A DNA stretch of 39,186 nt from JAAYTD01 sp964472015 (GTDB lineage Bacteria > Bacteroidota > Ignavibacteria > Kapaibacteriales > UBA2268). Both the position numbers and the translations under genes were made by a program. Below are positions 8,067 to 17,282 of this stretch, one piece after another. Numbering within the stretch: position 1 is the stretch's first letter; each line of letters opens with the position of its first letter. The DNA lies in NCBI GenBank assembly GCA_964472015.1, contig CAYYIP010000020.1:1-39186 (forward strand). Reading direction: 5' to 3'. The notes beneath the pieces are model-generated. The model had not been told where the DNA came from and made no database searches. It saw nothing but the letters and a program-made list of their open reading frames with translations.

Positions 8067-8402
8067 AAATAGTAATAATTTAATAATTTTACTAAAAAAA
8101 TATAAATCATATTTTGTTTATTTATAGATAAATTACTATATTTACTTATTTATTATATTTTTATTATTATTATAATTAATACAATCTAATAACTTAATTT
8201 TTTAAATTAATAGTAAAAATTAATAGTAAAAATATTTTATAAAGAATAATTGTTTAATATTTATAAAAAAAATAGTATCTTTGAATTCTATTGAATTCTA
8301 AATAATAATATATAATTTTAATAATTAAATTATTATAGTTATTATTTTTTTCTTTGTAAGTTATAGTAAAAATATATTTTTAAACTTTTTTTAGGATTAA
8401 AT
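8067..8402. other. AT-rich divergent intergenic region with short direct repeats
   Basis: 336 bases without an ORF, between the divergent permease and M3 peptidase genes. It holds a 13-base unit repeated twice (8206-8218, 8219-8231; ATTAATAGTAAAA) and a 10-base unit repeated twice (TTGAATTCTA, 8281-8300). A promoter for the peptidase gene is predicted here and listed separately. Confidence 0.6.
8250..8283 (+). promoter_or_regulatory. Predicted promoter of the M3 peptidase gene
   Basis: TATCTTTG at 8276-8283 matches the Bacteroidota -7 box TAnnTTTG. A TTG lies 23 bases upstream (8250-8252) as a possible -33 element. Transcription would begin near 8290, within the 10-base direct repeat 8281-8300, giving a leader of about 110 bases. 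Confidence 0.45.
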
Positions 8403-10532
8403 ATGAAAAATATTTTTGTAGCTATTATAGCTATTGTATTAATAATGAGTGCTTGTAAAAAACAAGAAGAGGTAAAAGAGGCTGTGAATAATGAAAATCC
8501 TTTTTTTACAGAATGGACTACTCCATTTGGAGTTCCACCGTTTAATTTAATAAAACTTGAACATTATAAACCAGCTTTTGATGAAGGTTTAAAACAACAT
8601 CAAGCAGAAATAGAAGCTATTACTAATAGTAGTGAAGAACCTAACTTTGAAAATACTATTTTGGCTCTAGAAAATTCAGGTGAATTGTTAAATAATGTAA
8701 CTTTAGTATTTTTTAATATTTCAAGTGCAGATGGTAATTCTGAAATGCAAGCTATTGAAGAAGAATATGCACCAATATTAACCAAACATTTTGATGAGAT
8801 TAATATGAATGAAAAATTATTTAATCGCATTAAAATAATTTATGAAAATCGTGAAAAACTTGGTATTAAGGATGAAGAGTCTAAACTAGTTGAAAAATAT
8901 TATAAGTCTTTCATTAGAGGTGGAACTAATTTATCACCTGAAGATAAAAATAAGATGAAAAAAATTAATGAAGAACTGGTTAAATTGACAACTAATTTTG
9001 GTAAAAATTTACTTGAAGAAAATAAGAAATTTAAATTAATTATTACTAACGAGAATGATCTTGCTGGATTAACAGAAACAAGTAAAACAGCTGCTTCAGA
9101 ACTTGCTAAATCAGAGAATATTAAAGGTTATGTATTTACTCTCGATAAACCAAGTTGGATACCTTTTATGCAATTTGCTGCGAACCGAGAATTACGTGAA
9201 AAAATGTATAAGGCATATATAAATAGAGGGAATAATAATGATAATTTAGATAATAAGAAAATTATTGAGCGAATTGCTGTTTTACGTACAAAAAAAGCTA
9301 ACTTAATGGGATATAAGACTTGGGCAGATTTTATTATTAGTGATAATATGGCAAAAACGGCAGAAAAAGCTTATGATTTAATAAAAAATATTGCTAATGC
9401 AACTATACCTTTTGCAAAAGCCGAAGTTATAGAAATGCAAAAAATTATTGACAAAGAAGGAGGAAATTTTAAGTTAGAACCTTGGGATTGGTGGTATTAT
9501 GCAGAAAAAGTAAGACAAGAAAAATATAATTTAAATGAGGAAGAGATTAGAGCTTACTTTGAATTGAATAATGTTAGAAATGGAGTATTTAAATTAAGTG
9601 AAAAATTATATGGATTAAAATTTGAACAAAGACATGATATTCCGGTATATAATTCAGAGTGTGAAACTTTTGAAGTTAAAGAAGCTAATGGCGATATTGT
9701 TGGTATAATGTATTTTGATTTTTTCCCACGTAGTGGAAAGCGTGGTGGTGCTTGGATGAATAATATTAGAGAAGAATATTATAAAGATGGTAAGCGCGTT
9801 ATGCCAATTATTATTAATGTTTGTAATTTTACAAGACCTGTTGGTGATAAACCTTCTTTACTTAGTATAGATGAAACAGAAACTTTATTCCATGAATTTG
9901 GACATGCTTTACATGGATTGTTGGCTCAAGGCAAATATAGATCTATTTCAGGAACAAATGTTCCACGCGACTTTGTTGAATTACCATCTCAAATTCTTGA
10001 AAATTGGACATTAGCGCCTGAACTATTAAAACTTTATGCAAAACATTATAAAACAGGCGAAGTAATTCCTGATAGTTTAATTAATAAAATTCAAAAAGCT
10101 AAAACATTTAATCAAGGATTTATTACTATGGAATTGATTGCTGCATCTATTTTAGATATGGATTGGCATATGATATCTGATACAACACAACGCAATGCAA
10201 TTGAATTTGAAAAAGCTTCAATGAAGAAAATGGGATTAATAAAAGAAATAGAACCACGTTATAGTAGTTGGTATTTTAATCATATATTTGGTAGTGATTT
10301 TGGTTATTCAGCAGGATATTATGCTTATACTTGGTCTGCGGTACTTGATGCTGATGCTTATCAAGCATTTGTAGAAACAGGTGATATATTTAATAAAGAA
10401 GTTGCTAAAAAGTTTAGAACTAATATATTAGAAGTAGGTGCAAGCGAAGATGCTGATGTTTTATATCGCAAATTTAGAGGTGCAAACCCAAAAACTGATG
10501 CTTTCTTTAAAAGAAAGGGTTTTAAAAAATAA
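8403..10532 (+). CDS. M3 family metallopeptidase lipoprotein (peptidyl-dipeptidase Dcp-like)
   Basis: Zinc peptidase that would trim peptides in the periplasm. The N terminus is a lipoprotein signal with lipobox MSAC and Cys at 18. The catalytic motif HEFGHALHG is at 497-505, with zinc ligands His497 and His501, catalytic Glu498 and third ligand Glu526 in FVELPSQ, 25 residues after His501. This is exactly the M3 arrangement. Other Dcp/OpdA-like segments are seen (YFDFFPRSGKRGGAW, and SAGYYAYTWSAVLDADAY near the end). Its 709 residues match Dcp once the signal is removed. It is a single gene followed by two hairpins. Confidence 0.93.
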   Translation: MKNIFVAIIAIVLIMSACKKQEEVKEAVNNENPFFTEWTTPFGVPPFNLIKLEHYKPAFDEGLKQHQAEIEAITNSSEEPNFENTILALENSGELLNNVTLVFFNISSADGNSEMQAIEEEYAPILTKHFDEINMNEKLFNRIKIIYENREKLGIKDEESKLVEKYYKSFIRGGTNLSPEDKNKMKKINEELVKLTTNFGKNLLEENKKFKLIITNENDLAGLTETSKTAASELAKSENIKGYVFTLDKPSWIPFMQFAANRELREKMYKAYINRGNNNDNLDNKKIIERIAVLRTKKANLMGYKTWADFIISDNMAKTAEKAYDLIKNIANATIPFAKAEVIEMQKIIDKEGGNFKLEPWDWWYYAEKVRQEKYNLNEEEIRAYFELNNVRNGVFKLSEKLYGLKFEQRHDIPVYNSECETFEVKEANGDIVGIMYFDFFPRSGKRGGAWMNNIREEYYKDGKRVMPIIINVCNFTRPVGDKPSLLSIDETETLFHEFGHALHGLLAQGKYRSISGTNVPRDFVELPSQILENWTLAPELLKLYAKHYKTGEVIPDSLINKIQKAKTFNQGFITMELIAASILDMDWHMISDTTQRNAIEFEKASMKKMGLIKEIEPRYSSWYFNHIFGSDFGYSAGYYAYTWSAVLDADAYQAFVETGDIFNKEVAKKFRTNILEVGASEDADVLYRKFRGANPKTDAFFKRKGFKK

Positions 10533-10553
10533 ATATAAATAAAAATATAAAAT

Positions 10554-10595
10554 AATATTTAAAGTAGTGAAATTTATTTCACTACTTTAAATATT
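10554..10595 (+). terminator. Hairpin terminator after the M3 peptidase gene
   Basis: A perfect 19-base stem (10554-10572 with 10577-10595) around a TTTA loop, 21 bases after the stop codon. The flanks are A/T-rich, but a clean T-run is lacking because a second hairpin follows directly. Confidence 0.7.
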
Positions 10596-10596
10596 T

Positions 10597-10643
10597 AAAA
10601 ATCATAATGTTTTTCAATTTAATTGAAACATTTTAATGATTTT
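10597..10643 (+). terminator. Second, imperfect hairpin after the M3 peptidase gene
   Basis: AAAATCAT (10597-10604) pairs with ATGATTTT (10636-10643), and TTTCAATT (10612-10619) pairs with AATTGAAA (10621-10628), with small bulges between. It stands directly behind the first hairpin. Confidence 0.5.
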
Positions 10644-10712
10644 TACATAACTTAATATTAAAGTTAAAAATTTAATTTTTAAAAATATACATAAATAAAA
10701 TAAATTATAATT

Positions 10713-13553
10713 ATGAGAAAAACATTCTTTTTTAATTTAATGATGTTGTTTTTATTTTCAACATTATTAAATATTAATGTAAGTGCACAAGTAGCAAAAG
10801 TAAAAAATCTTGATGCAAAAATACCGCTTTGTTCGAAAGTTAAAACAGGGAAATTTGACAATGGTTTTACTTATTTTGTTATGGAAAATAAAAAGCCGGA
10901 AAAACGAGTTGAAATTCAACTTGTAATACGTGCTGGTTCTGTTCAAGAAGATGAAAATCAACGTGGACTTGCACATTTTATAGAACATATGTGTTTTAAT
11001 GGAACAAAAAATTTTCCAAAAGATTCTTTAGTTAAATTTTTAGAGTCAACAGGCGTAAGATTTGGTGCAGATTTAAATGCCTATACAAGCTTTGATGTAA
11101 CTCGTTATACTTTAACTATTCCTGTTGAAGACAAAAATATGTTTGAAAAAGGTATGCAAGTTATGGAAGATTGGGCAAGATGGGTTTCTTTTGATAAAGA
11201 AGAAATTGAGAAAGAAAGAGGTGTTATTTTAGAAGAAAAAAGATTACGTACTGATGCACAACAAAGACTACAAGATAAACATTTTCCTATACTATTTAAA
11301 GGTTCCAAATATGCAGAAAGAATGCCTATTGGTATAGAAGAAGTAATTAAAAATGCTGATCGTGAAACATTTTTAAGTTTTTATAATGATTGGTATCGCC
11401 CTGATTTAGCTGCCGTTATAGTAGTAGGGGATATAGATGCTGATGAGGCTATTAAATTAATAAATAAACATTTTGGTGATTATACATTTAGAGGGAAAAT
11501 TAAGAAAGATAAAGGACTTTATCCTATTGCAGAAAATAAAGAACCTTTAATTTCAATTGCTTACGATAAAGAATTACCATATTCTAATCTTGCTATATAT
11601 TTTAAACATCCAGAAACAGATCAATCTACTTATCGTGGATTAAGAGAGTTATATAAAGAGCAACTTATTAGTCAAATGTTATCTATAAGATTATCAGAAC
11701 TTACTAAACTTCCTGAACCACCATATTTATATGCAATGGGTGGAATCGGAAATTTTGGAATAGGTGGTATTAAAGTATTAACTCTTATTACTATACCTGC
11801 AGTTGGTAAATTAAATGTTGGTTTTGAAAAAACACTTGCAGAGCTATTTAGAGTAGAACAAACTGGATTTACAGATTCAGAATTAAAAAGAACAAAAGAT
11901 GAGATAATAGCACAAATTGAAAAAAATTATAATGAACGTGATAAAACAGAATCAATAAAATTAGCACAAGAAATATATTCTTATTTTGATCAAAATGAAG
12001 CAATGCCGGGTATAGAAATAGAATATGAAAAAGCAAAAGAATATATGAATGATATTTCTTTATCTGAAGTTAATAAAACAATTGCTGACTTAATTACTGA
12101 AAATAATATTGTTATTACAGCAAGTATACCAGAAACAAGTCCAGAAAAGCCAAGTGAAAAAGAGTTATTAGATATTTATAAAAAAGCTCACAAAGTGAAA
12201 TATGATAAATATGTAGATGATCTTGGCGATAAACCTTTAATGTCAAAAATTCCAACACCGGGGAAAATAGTTTCGTCTAAAAAAATGAAAAATTTTGATA
12301 TTGTTGAGTTGAAATTATCAAATGGTGCAAGAGTTTTATTAAAGTCAACAGATTATAAAAATGATCAAATATTATTTTCATGTTGGAGCAAGGGCGGGGC
12401 ATCTTTATATTCAAAATTAAATGATTATAAAAATGCAGAAGAAGCTGCGTCTATTGTAGATAACGCTGGTTTAGGCGAATGGAATTCTATAAAATTATCA
12501 AAATTATTGCAAAGTAAAATATGTGGTATTTCTCCTTATATATCGGATTATAGTCAAGGAATGAATGGTAATACTACACCTAAAGATATTGAAACTTTTT
12601 TTCAATTATTAAATATGCAATTTACTGAACCACGTAAAGATTCTGATGCATTTAAATCATATATGACAAAAGCAGAAGATATGCTTAAAAATAGAGATAA
12701 AGAACCTCAAAATGCATTAAATGATACATTAATTGCTTTTATGAATAACTATGATGCTCGTAAGATGCCTACAACATTGCAAACGCTTAATATTTTAGAT
12801 ATAGAAAAAACTTTTTCTATATATAAAGAACGTTTTGCTGATGCATCTAACTTTACTTTCTTATTTGTAGGTGCTTTTGATGTTGATAAAATTAAGCCTT
12901 TAATTGAACAATATATTGCAAGTTTGCCAAGTACAAACAAAAAAGAATCGTGGGAAGATATGGGAATTGAAATTCCATCGGGGAAAGTGAATAAAGTTGT
13001 TAAAAAAGGAATTGAACCAAAAGCAACTGTTCGTTTAGTTATTAAATGTGATGATAAAATTGATTTTAATTCTGAAAATATACTTAAAGTAAATGTACTT
13101 AAAGAAATTTTAAATATAAGATTAAGAGAAGTTATTCGTGAGGAAAAGGGCGGTGTTTATGGAATAGGTGCTGGAATTAATATGAATAATGTACCAAAAC
13201 CAAAACTTAGCACAATTGTATATTTTGGATGTGATCCTCAAAGAGTTGATGAATTAATAGGATGTGTTAAAGATGTATTTAAAGAACTTCAAAAAGAAGA
13301 GACATCAAAGGAAAATTTAGCAAAAGTTAAAGAAATTTTAAAGAAAGAATTTGAGAAAAACAATAAAGAAAATAATTATTGGTTGAGTGTTATTCAACAA
13401 TATGAATTTTCTGGACGAGATATTTCCTTCTTGAAAAATTATGAAAAAGAAATTGATAAAATTTCTCTTAAAGATGTAAAAGAAACAGCTAATAAATATT
13501 TAACTTTTGATAAAAACTTTGCTCGCATAGTTCTTATGCCCGAAGATGATTAA
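10713..13553 (+). CDS. Secreted M16 family zinc peptidase (insulinase/pitrilysin-like, PqqL-like)
   Basis: Exported two-lobed metallopeptidase. A Sec signal peptide (hydrophobic stretch ending NVSAQ) is followed by the inverted zinc motif HFIEH at 88-92 and the downstream ligand Glu175 in ERGVILEE (168-175). This matches pitrilysin spacing closely. The second, inactive M16 lobe carries the usual REEKGGVYGIGAG segment near the C terminus. 946 residues is the normal size for the two-domain PqqL-like group. M16 enzymes degrade peptides too large for M3 oligopeptidases, so the two neighbouring exported peptidases could act in sequence. That link is inferred from function and adjacency; each gene has its own terminator. 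Confidence 0.93.
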   Translation: MRKTFFFNLMMLFLFSTLLNINVSAQVAKVKNLDAKIPLCSKVKTGKFDNGFTYFVMENKKPEKRVEIQLVIRAGSVQEDENQRGLAHFIEHMCFNGTKNFPKDSLVKFLESTGVRFGADLNAYTSFDVTRYTLTIPVEDKNMFEKGMQVMEDWARWVSFDKEEIEKERGVILEEKRLRTDAQQRLQDKHFPILFKGSKYAERMPIGIEEVIKNADRETFLSFYNDWYRPDLAAVIVVGDIDADEAIKLINKHFGDYTFRGKIKKDKGLYPIAENKEPLISIAYDKELPYSNLAIYFKHPETDQSTYRGLRELYKEQLISQMLSIRLSELTKLPEPPYLYAMGGIGNFGIGGIKVLTLITIPAVGKLNVGFEKTLAELFRVEQTGFTDSELKRTKDEIIAQIEKNYNERDKTESIKLAQEIYSYFDQNEAMPGIEIEYEKAKEYMNDISLSEVNKTIADLITENNIVITASIPETSPEKPSEKELLDIYKKAHKVKYDKYVDDLGDKPLMSKIPTPGKIVSSKKMKNFDIVELKLSNGARVLLKSTDYKNDQILFSCWSKGGASLYSKLNDYKNAEEAASIVDNAGLGEWNSIKLSKLLQSKICGISPYISDYSQGMNGNTTPKDIETFFQLLNMQFTEPRKDSDAFKSYMTKAEDMLKNRDKEPQNALNDTLIAFMNNYDARKMPTTLQTLNILDIEKTFSIYKERFADASNFTFLFVGAFDVDKIKPLIEQYIASLPSTNKKESWEDMGIEIPSGKVNKVVKKGIEPKATVRLVIKCDDKIDFNSENILKVNVLKEILNIRLREVIREEKGGVYGIGAGINMNNVPKPKLSTIVYFGCDPQRVDELIGCVKDVFKELQKEETSKENLAKVKEILKKEFEKNNKENNYWLSVIQQYEFSGRDISFLKNYEKEIDKISLKDVKETANKYLTFDKNFARIVLMPEDD

Positions 13554-13604
13554 TAACACAAAAAGTAATTAGTAATTAAAATAAATTTATTTACTTTTTT
13601 GAGT

Positions 13605-13642
13605 AAAAAATAAGCAATGATTTATTTCATTGCTTATTTTTT
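13605..13642 (+). terminator. Rho-independent terminator after the M16 gene
   Basis: A perfect 16-base stem (13605-13620 with 13627-13642; core AAGCAATGA/TCATTGCTT) with a 6-base loop, continuing into a T-run. It lies about 50 bases after the stop and could also stop transcription coming from tRNA-Phe on the other strand. Confidence 0.9.
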
Positions 13643-13782
13643 TATAATTTTATTGATATAAAAAAATAATACAAAAATTTAATATGTTTTATTGTGATTT
13701 TTATATTGTAAAGTAAGTATTTTTAATTTATAAGAGTTAATATAAAGATATAGAGAGATGTGTGTATAAGAAAATAAAAAAG

Positions 13783-13855
13783 TGGTTAGGGAGGGAATTG
13801 AACCCCCGACACAAGGATTTTCAGTCCTTTGCTCTACCAACTGAGCTACCTAACC
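13783..13855 (-). tRNA. tRNA-Phe (GAA)
   Basis: A 73-base cloverleaf on the minus strand. Acceptor GGTTAGG/CCTAACC, D stem GCTC/GAGC, anticodon stem AAGGA/TCCTT with loop CTGAAAA (anticodon GAA), T arm with GGTTCAATTCC, and discriminator A. The 3' CCA is not encoded (next bases are CT). It lies downstream of plsC on the same strand. Confidence 0.97.
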
Positions 13856-13884
13856 AAAAGATTAAGTACAAATATATAAGTTTT

Positions 13885-14646
13885 TTAGGTAATATCAAAA
13901 TTTTTTTTCATTTTTATTACTTTTTCTGCAATTATTACATTAATATTTTCTATCTCTTTTTGCATCTCCAAACGTTCTTCAGGAATATTTTCAATAACAG
14001 GGAATATAAATACTTTAACTTTTCCTGATTTAAGTTTAAAAGTATTTGCAGGTAATATTTTTTCACTTCCGCATATTGCTATTGGAACAATATTTTTCTT
14101 TGTCTTGCTTGCTAACAAAAAAGCACCTCGTTTAAATTTACCAACTTCGCCAGTTCTAGAACGTCTACCTTCTGGAAATAGAATAACAGAACCTATTTTA
14201 TTAATCATATAAGCTGCTTTTTCCATACTTTGTTTTGCTTTTTTAGGATTATCTCTTTCAATAGGAATAAATTGCATTTTTTTTATTATACTCCCAAATA
14301 AAGGTATTTTAGATAATTCTGATTTATATATAAAATGTATAAAGTCCGGAATTGCAGTAACAAGTATAGGAATATCTAGTAGACTCGAATGGTTAGAGAT
14401 ATATATATAATTTGTTTCTTTTGGATTAATGTTTTCTAAACCATATACTTCAATTTTTATATTTGCAGTTTTAACTATATCTTTACTCCAATTTCGTAAA
14501 AAATCTTGATATCTTTCTTGTGATTGTATTTTTTTTATATTTACTTCAAATATTATTTTTATAATATATTTTATAGTTAGATATAATATTTTTATAATTT
14601 TAAATAATGTTTTACATATGTTATCATTATTTTTATTTTTTTTCAT
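13885..14646 (-). CDS. plsC: 1-acyl-sn-glycerol-3-phosphate acyltransferase (PlsC family)
   Basis: Acylates lysophosphatidate to phosphatidate at the inner membrane. The acyltransferase block NHSSLLD (HX4D, His86 and Asp91) and the glycerophosphate-binding block FPEGRRSRTG (157-166) are both intact. An N-terminal hydrophobic stretch (about 14-34) fits membrane association. The length of 253 is typical. The upstream small lipoprotein gene ends two bases before the ATG, so the two are probably one transcript. The tRNA-Phe gene follows 29 bases downstream on the same strand. Specificity for acyl-CoA or acyl-ACP cannot be read from the sequence. Confidence 0.93.
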   Translation of the reverse strand: MKKNKNNDNICKTLFKIIKILYLTIKYIIKIIFEVNIKKIQSQERYQDFLRNWSKDIVKTANIKIEVYGLENINPKETNYIYISNHSSLLDIPILVTAIPDFIHFIYKSELSKIPLFGSIIKKMQFIPIERDNPKKAKQSMEKAAYMINKIGSVILFPEGRRSRTGEVGKFKRGAFLLASKTKKNIVPIAICGSEKILPANTFKLKSGKVKVFIFPVIENIPEERLEMQKEIENINVIIAEKVIKMKKNFDIT

Positions 14647-14648
14647 TT

Positions 14649-15101
14649 TTAATAATAATTTAATACGACAATTTTTAATTGTAATTTATTTACAGGTGTT
14701 GGGTCCAACGGATTAGTATAAACATAATCAATGTCTACTGTTCCTAGAGCAAATCCACTCCAAATTTCTTCATTATAAACATCATTATTTTTATTTACTA
14801 AGGTTGTTGTATACGGTAATAGTACCCAAGTATTTACATTATTTTTGTAATATACAAGTACTGCTCCATTATCTATAGTAGATATAGTTATACTAGGAAC
14901 CGAAATTCGTGTATACCAATGATATTTCTCTACTTCAATCCACTGCTGTTGATTTATAGTATAATAAAAAGATTCAGAAATAATTTTTTGAGTTGGATTA
15001 ATGGTATTATCATTACAATCACAACATCCATTAAATATTAAAGATAAAGATAATATTATAAATAAATAAAGTATAAAATATTTTTTGTTATTTTTGGTCA
15101 T
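14649..15101 (-). CDS. Small lipoprotein of unknown function
   Basis: 150 residues with a lipoprotein signal (hydrophobic stretch, lipobox FNGC, Cys at 26) and a Cys-rich start (CCDCND). The mature part looks all-beta: alternating hydrophobic residues, a segment with VLVYYKN, and then W.LLPYT. By eye this resembles small FCB lipoproteins with a VLVY...W.LLP pattern, whose function I do not know. It sits two bases upstream of plsC and is probably cotranscribed with it. A terminator for the preceding frr gene lies upstream, so it should have its own promoter. Confidence 0.65.
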   Translation of the reverse strand: MTKNNKKYFILYLFIILSLSLIFNGCCDCNDNTINPTQKIISESFYYTINQQQWIEVEKYHWYTRISVPSITISTIDNGAVLVYYKNNVNTWVLLPYTTTLVNKNNDVYNEEIWSGFALGTVDIDYVYTNPLDPTPVNKLQLKIVVLNYY

Positions 15102-15143
15102 AAAAATTAATTTGTTAAATTTACAATTAGCAAATATAATAAA

Positions 15144-15173
15144 AAAGGCAATACATTAAAAATGTATGCCTTT
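15144..15173 (-). terminator. Terminator after frr
   Basis: AAAGGC + ATACATT (15144-15157, one bulged A) pairs with AATGTAT + GCCTTT (15161-15173). On the minus strand it is followed by a T-run, 26 bases beyond the frr stop codon. Confidence 0.8.
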
Positions 15174-15198
15174 AAAAAATAAATTTTTAATATAGAAA

Positions 15199-15759
15199 TT
15201 AAAATTCAGTTAATTCTTTTTCTTTTGTTGTCAATGCAATATCAATTTCTTTTATGAAATTATTTGTTAATTTTTGAATTTCGTCTTCCCCTCGTTTTCT
15301 ATCATCTTCAGAACATTCTTTTGATTTTTCAAGTTTTTTTAAAGTTTCTATTTGATCACGTCTAATGTTTCTAATTACAACTTTTCCGTCTTCAGATTGT
15401 TTTTTGCACATTTTAACAAATTCTTTTCTTCGTTCCTCAGTTAATGGTGGAACAGGTATTCTTAGAAGTTGTCCGTCATTTTGAGGGTTGAATCCTAAGC
15501 CTGCTGCTTGTATTGCTTTATCTATTAATGATAAAGTAGATCTATCAAAAGGTTGTACTATTATTGTTCTTGCATCAGGGACAGAAATTCCTGCTACTTG
15601 ATTAATGGGAGTAGGAGTACCATAATAATCAATTTTTACTCCATCAAGCAAAGTAGCACTTGCTCTTCCAGTACGTACTTTATCTAATTGTGTTTTGCAA
15701 TGAGAAACAGCTTTACTCATTAATTCTTTTGTTTTGTCTTGAATTTCTTTTACTGTCAT
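15199..15759 (-). CDS. frr: Ribosome recycling factor
   Basis: Splits post-termination ribosomes together with EF-G (cytoplasm). Full-length at 186 residues. The hallmark segments are present: KVRTGRASATLLDG, the YYGTPTPINQVA loop, IIVQPFDRSTL, and the helix with RIPVPPLTEERRKE. It is the last gene of a three-gene minus-strand run, 24 bases after a coiled-coil membrane protein gene. The usual frr neighbour pyrH (or tsf/rpsB) is absent here, so the partners are unusual. Confidence 0.98.
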   Translation of the reverse strand: MTVKEIQDKTKELMSKAVSHCKTQLDKVRTGRASATLLDGVKIDYYGTPTPINQVAGISVPDARTIIVQPFDRSTLSLIDKAIQAAGLGFNPQNDGQLLRIPVPPLTEERRKEFVKMCKKQSEDGKVVIRNIRRDQIETLKKLEKSKECSEDDRKRGEDEIQKLTNNFIKEIDIALTTKEKELTEF

Positions 15760-15783
15760 TTTACTTAATATATATTTTTACAA

Positions 15784-16773
15784 TTAATTTTTTTGCTTTG
15801 TCTTTTTTGATATTATAATAATTCCTGTTATAATTAATGCAACAATAATAAGTAACCAAACAAGATTATTTGTTAAGAATTTTACAAAAGGACTACTAAT
15901 TTTATCACTGCGTTGTTCAATTTCAGTTAGAAAATCGTTTAATTCTTTTTCAATACTATCTGCTTGAGATATTGCACAATCTACATTACTAGATCTTAAT
16001 TTTGCAATTAATTTATTACTAGCATCTACATAGTTTTTTATTTGTTCATTATGTCGTTGATTATTAACAAAATAAACAGCTGCAGAATCCATAAATTCAT
16101 TATCAGATTTCATTGCTTGTAAGGTAGTCATAAAGTTTGTTCTTAATAAATTAGAGATGGAACATTGCATGCTTGCAAGTGAATCTGTTATATTTTTAGG
16201 AACACTTTGCATTAATTCATTATCTATTATTTCATCTGGAAATAATAATAACATTTGAGCAACTAAGTTACTACTATTTTGCAACAGTTCTTTTGTAGCA
16301 ATATTTTCTTCATGTATTTTTTTGTTAGCGTTTTTTACTTTTGTTATTTGTTTTTTATATTGAGATATTTGATAATTTAAATCATCTATTAGAGCATAGA
16401 GTCTTATATTTTCTTCTGTAAGACTATCGTTTTTCAGTTCTGCCGCTTGTCTTAAACTTGTTTCTGAATCTAATTCATCTAGTGTTTTTGATATATTTTT
16501 TAATTGGTTAAGATAATTATTATACTCATTTAATTTTGTGTTTGCTTCTGTTTTTATTTGTAAACATAAACGTTTGTTTGCTTCGCCATATTTTGTTACA
16601 TCGAGAGATAATGCTGAATTTAGTGCTTTTAAATCAGAATTTGTAATTTTTTCAACATTTTTTGTTAAAACAGGACGAATTTTTGATAAATATTCTTGGA
16701 ATGCTTCTTCATTTTGCGCAAATAATGCTATACTAAATACGAAGAAAAATAATAATGTTAGAACTTTTTTCAT
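15784..16773 (-). CDS. Exported coiled-coil protein with C-terminal membrane anchor, unknown function
   Basis: 329 residues. An N-terminal signal peptide ends near IALFAQ. A long, mostly helical periplasmic region follows, with coiled-coil character around residues 65-170 (heptad-like Leu/Ile among Lys, Glu, Asn and Gln). A single transmembrane helix (NLVWLLIIVALIITGIIII) and a short basic tail (SKKTKQKN) close the protein. The likely topology is periplasmic domain outside and tail in the cytoplasm. The start overlaps the stop of the upstream lipoprotein gene by one base (TAATG), so the two are translationally coupled and may form a complex. I do not recognise a family. Confidence 0.7.
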   Translation of the reverse strand: MKKVLTLLFFFVFSIALFAQNEEAFQEYLSKIRPVLTKNVEKITNSDLKALNSALSLDVTKYGEANKRLCLQIKTEANTKLNEYNNYLNQLKNISKTLDELDSETSLRQAAELKNDSLTEENIRLYALIDDLNYQISQYKKQITKVKNANKKIHEENIATKELLQNSSNLVAQMLLLFPDEIIDNELMQSVPKNITDSLASMQCSISNLLRTNFMTTLQAMKSDNEFMDSAAVYFVNNQRHNEQIKNYVDASNKLIAKLRSSNVDCAISQADSIEKELNDFLTEIEQRSDKISSPFVKFLTNNLVWLLIIVALIITGIIIISKKTKQKN

Positions 16774-17282
16774 TATTTACCTGCCTTAGGAGTGTTAATT
16801 ACTTCCCATTTTTCATCTTCAATATTAAATATAAATTTGTATTCATTTTTTTGACCACGCATCAATAAGTTTCTATTACTTATTTCAAATACTGGTGGCA
16901 TAGATAAATTTGGTTCTGGAAATTTAAAATTATCTATTTTTGCTTTGTTTTTAGAAGGAACAAGTACCCATAAATTTTTAAAACCAACACCAGTTACAAA
17001 ATAACGACCACGGATTTTAGCAATTGTTAAATCTATTCCATTTCTAGGAACTATATTTTCATATTCTAAAATTTCATTCATAGTTATTTTTTCACCTGTT
17101 TCACTCATAATAACAATACAATCATTTCCTATCATTGCTGTTGTTGGACATTCATGGTCTTTACATAATAACCTCTGTGAATTAATACAAGTTAAGCAAG
17201 TTTGATCAAAATTTATTTTAGTTGCACAGGATGAAAATAACATAACTGTAATAAGACTAAATAAACTTAAATAAATTTTCAT
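16773..17282 (-). CDS. Cys-containing lipoprotein, unknown function
   Basis: 169 residues. Lipoprotein signal with lipobox FSSC (Cys at 19). Four more Cys follow in a short span (29, 32, 40 and 45), which could form disulfides or a small metal site. The rest is a beta-rich domain with W and VP/FP segments. A good ribosome-binding site (AGAGGTAA) precedes the ATG. It is the first gene of a run with the coiled-coil membrane protein and frr, overlapping the next gene by one base. Family not recognised. Confidence 0.7.
   Translation of the reverse strand: MKIYLSLFSLITVMLFSSCATKINFDQTCLTCINSQRLLCKDHECPTTAMIGNDCIVIMSETGEKITMNEILEYENIVPRNGIDLTIAKIRGRYFVTGVGFKNLWVLVPSKNKAKIDNFKFPEPNLSMPPVFEISNRNLLMRGQKNEYKFIFNIEDEKWEVINTPKAGK

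Noticed and set aside
9959..9974. TGTTCCACGCGACTTT, partial resemblance to parS
   Set aside because: Only the left half matches, and it is explained by the coding sequence of the M3 peptidase.
11364..11372. CGTGAAACA half-site
   Set aside because: One arm only and inside the M16 coding region.
13762..14028. 88-codon plus-strand open frame (includes NPRHKDFQSFALPTELPNQ)
   Set aside because: It is the antisense reading of tRNA-Phe plus the end of plsC; a well-known false protein type.
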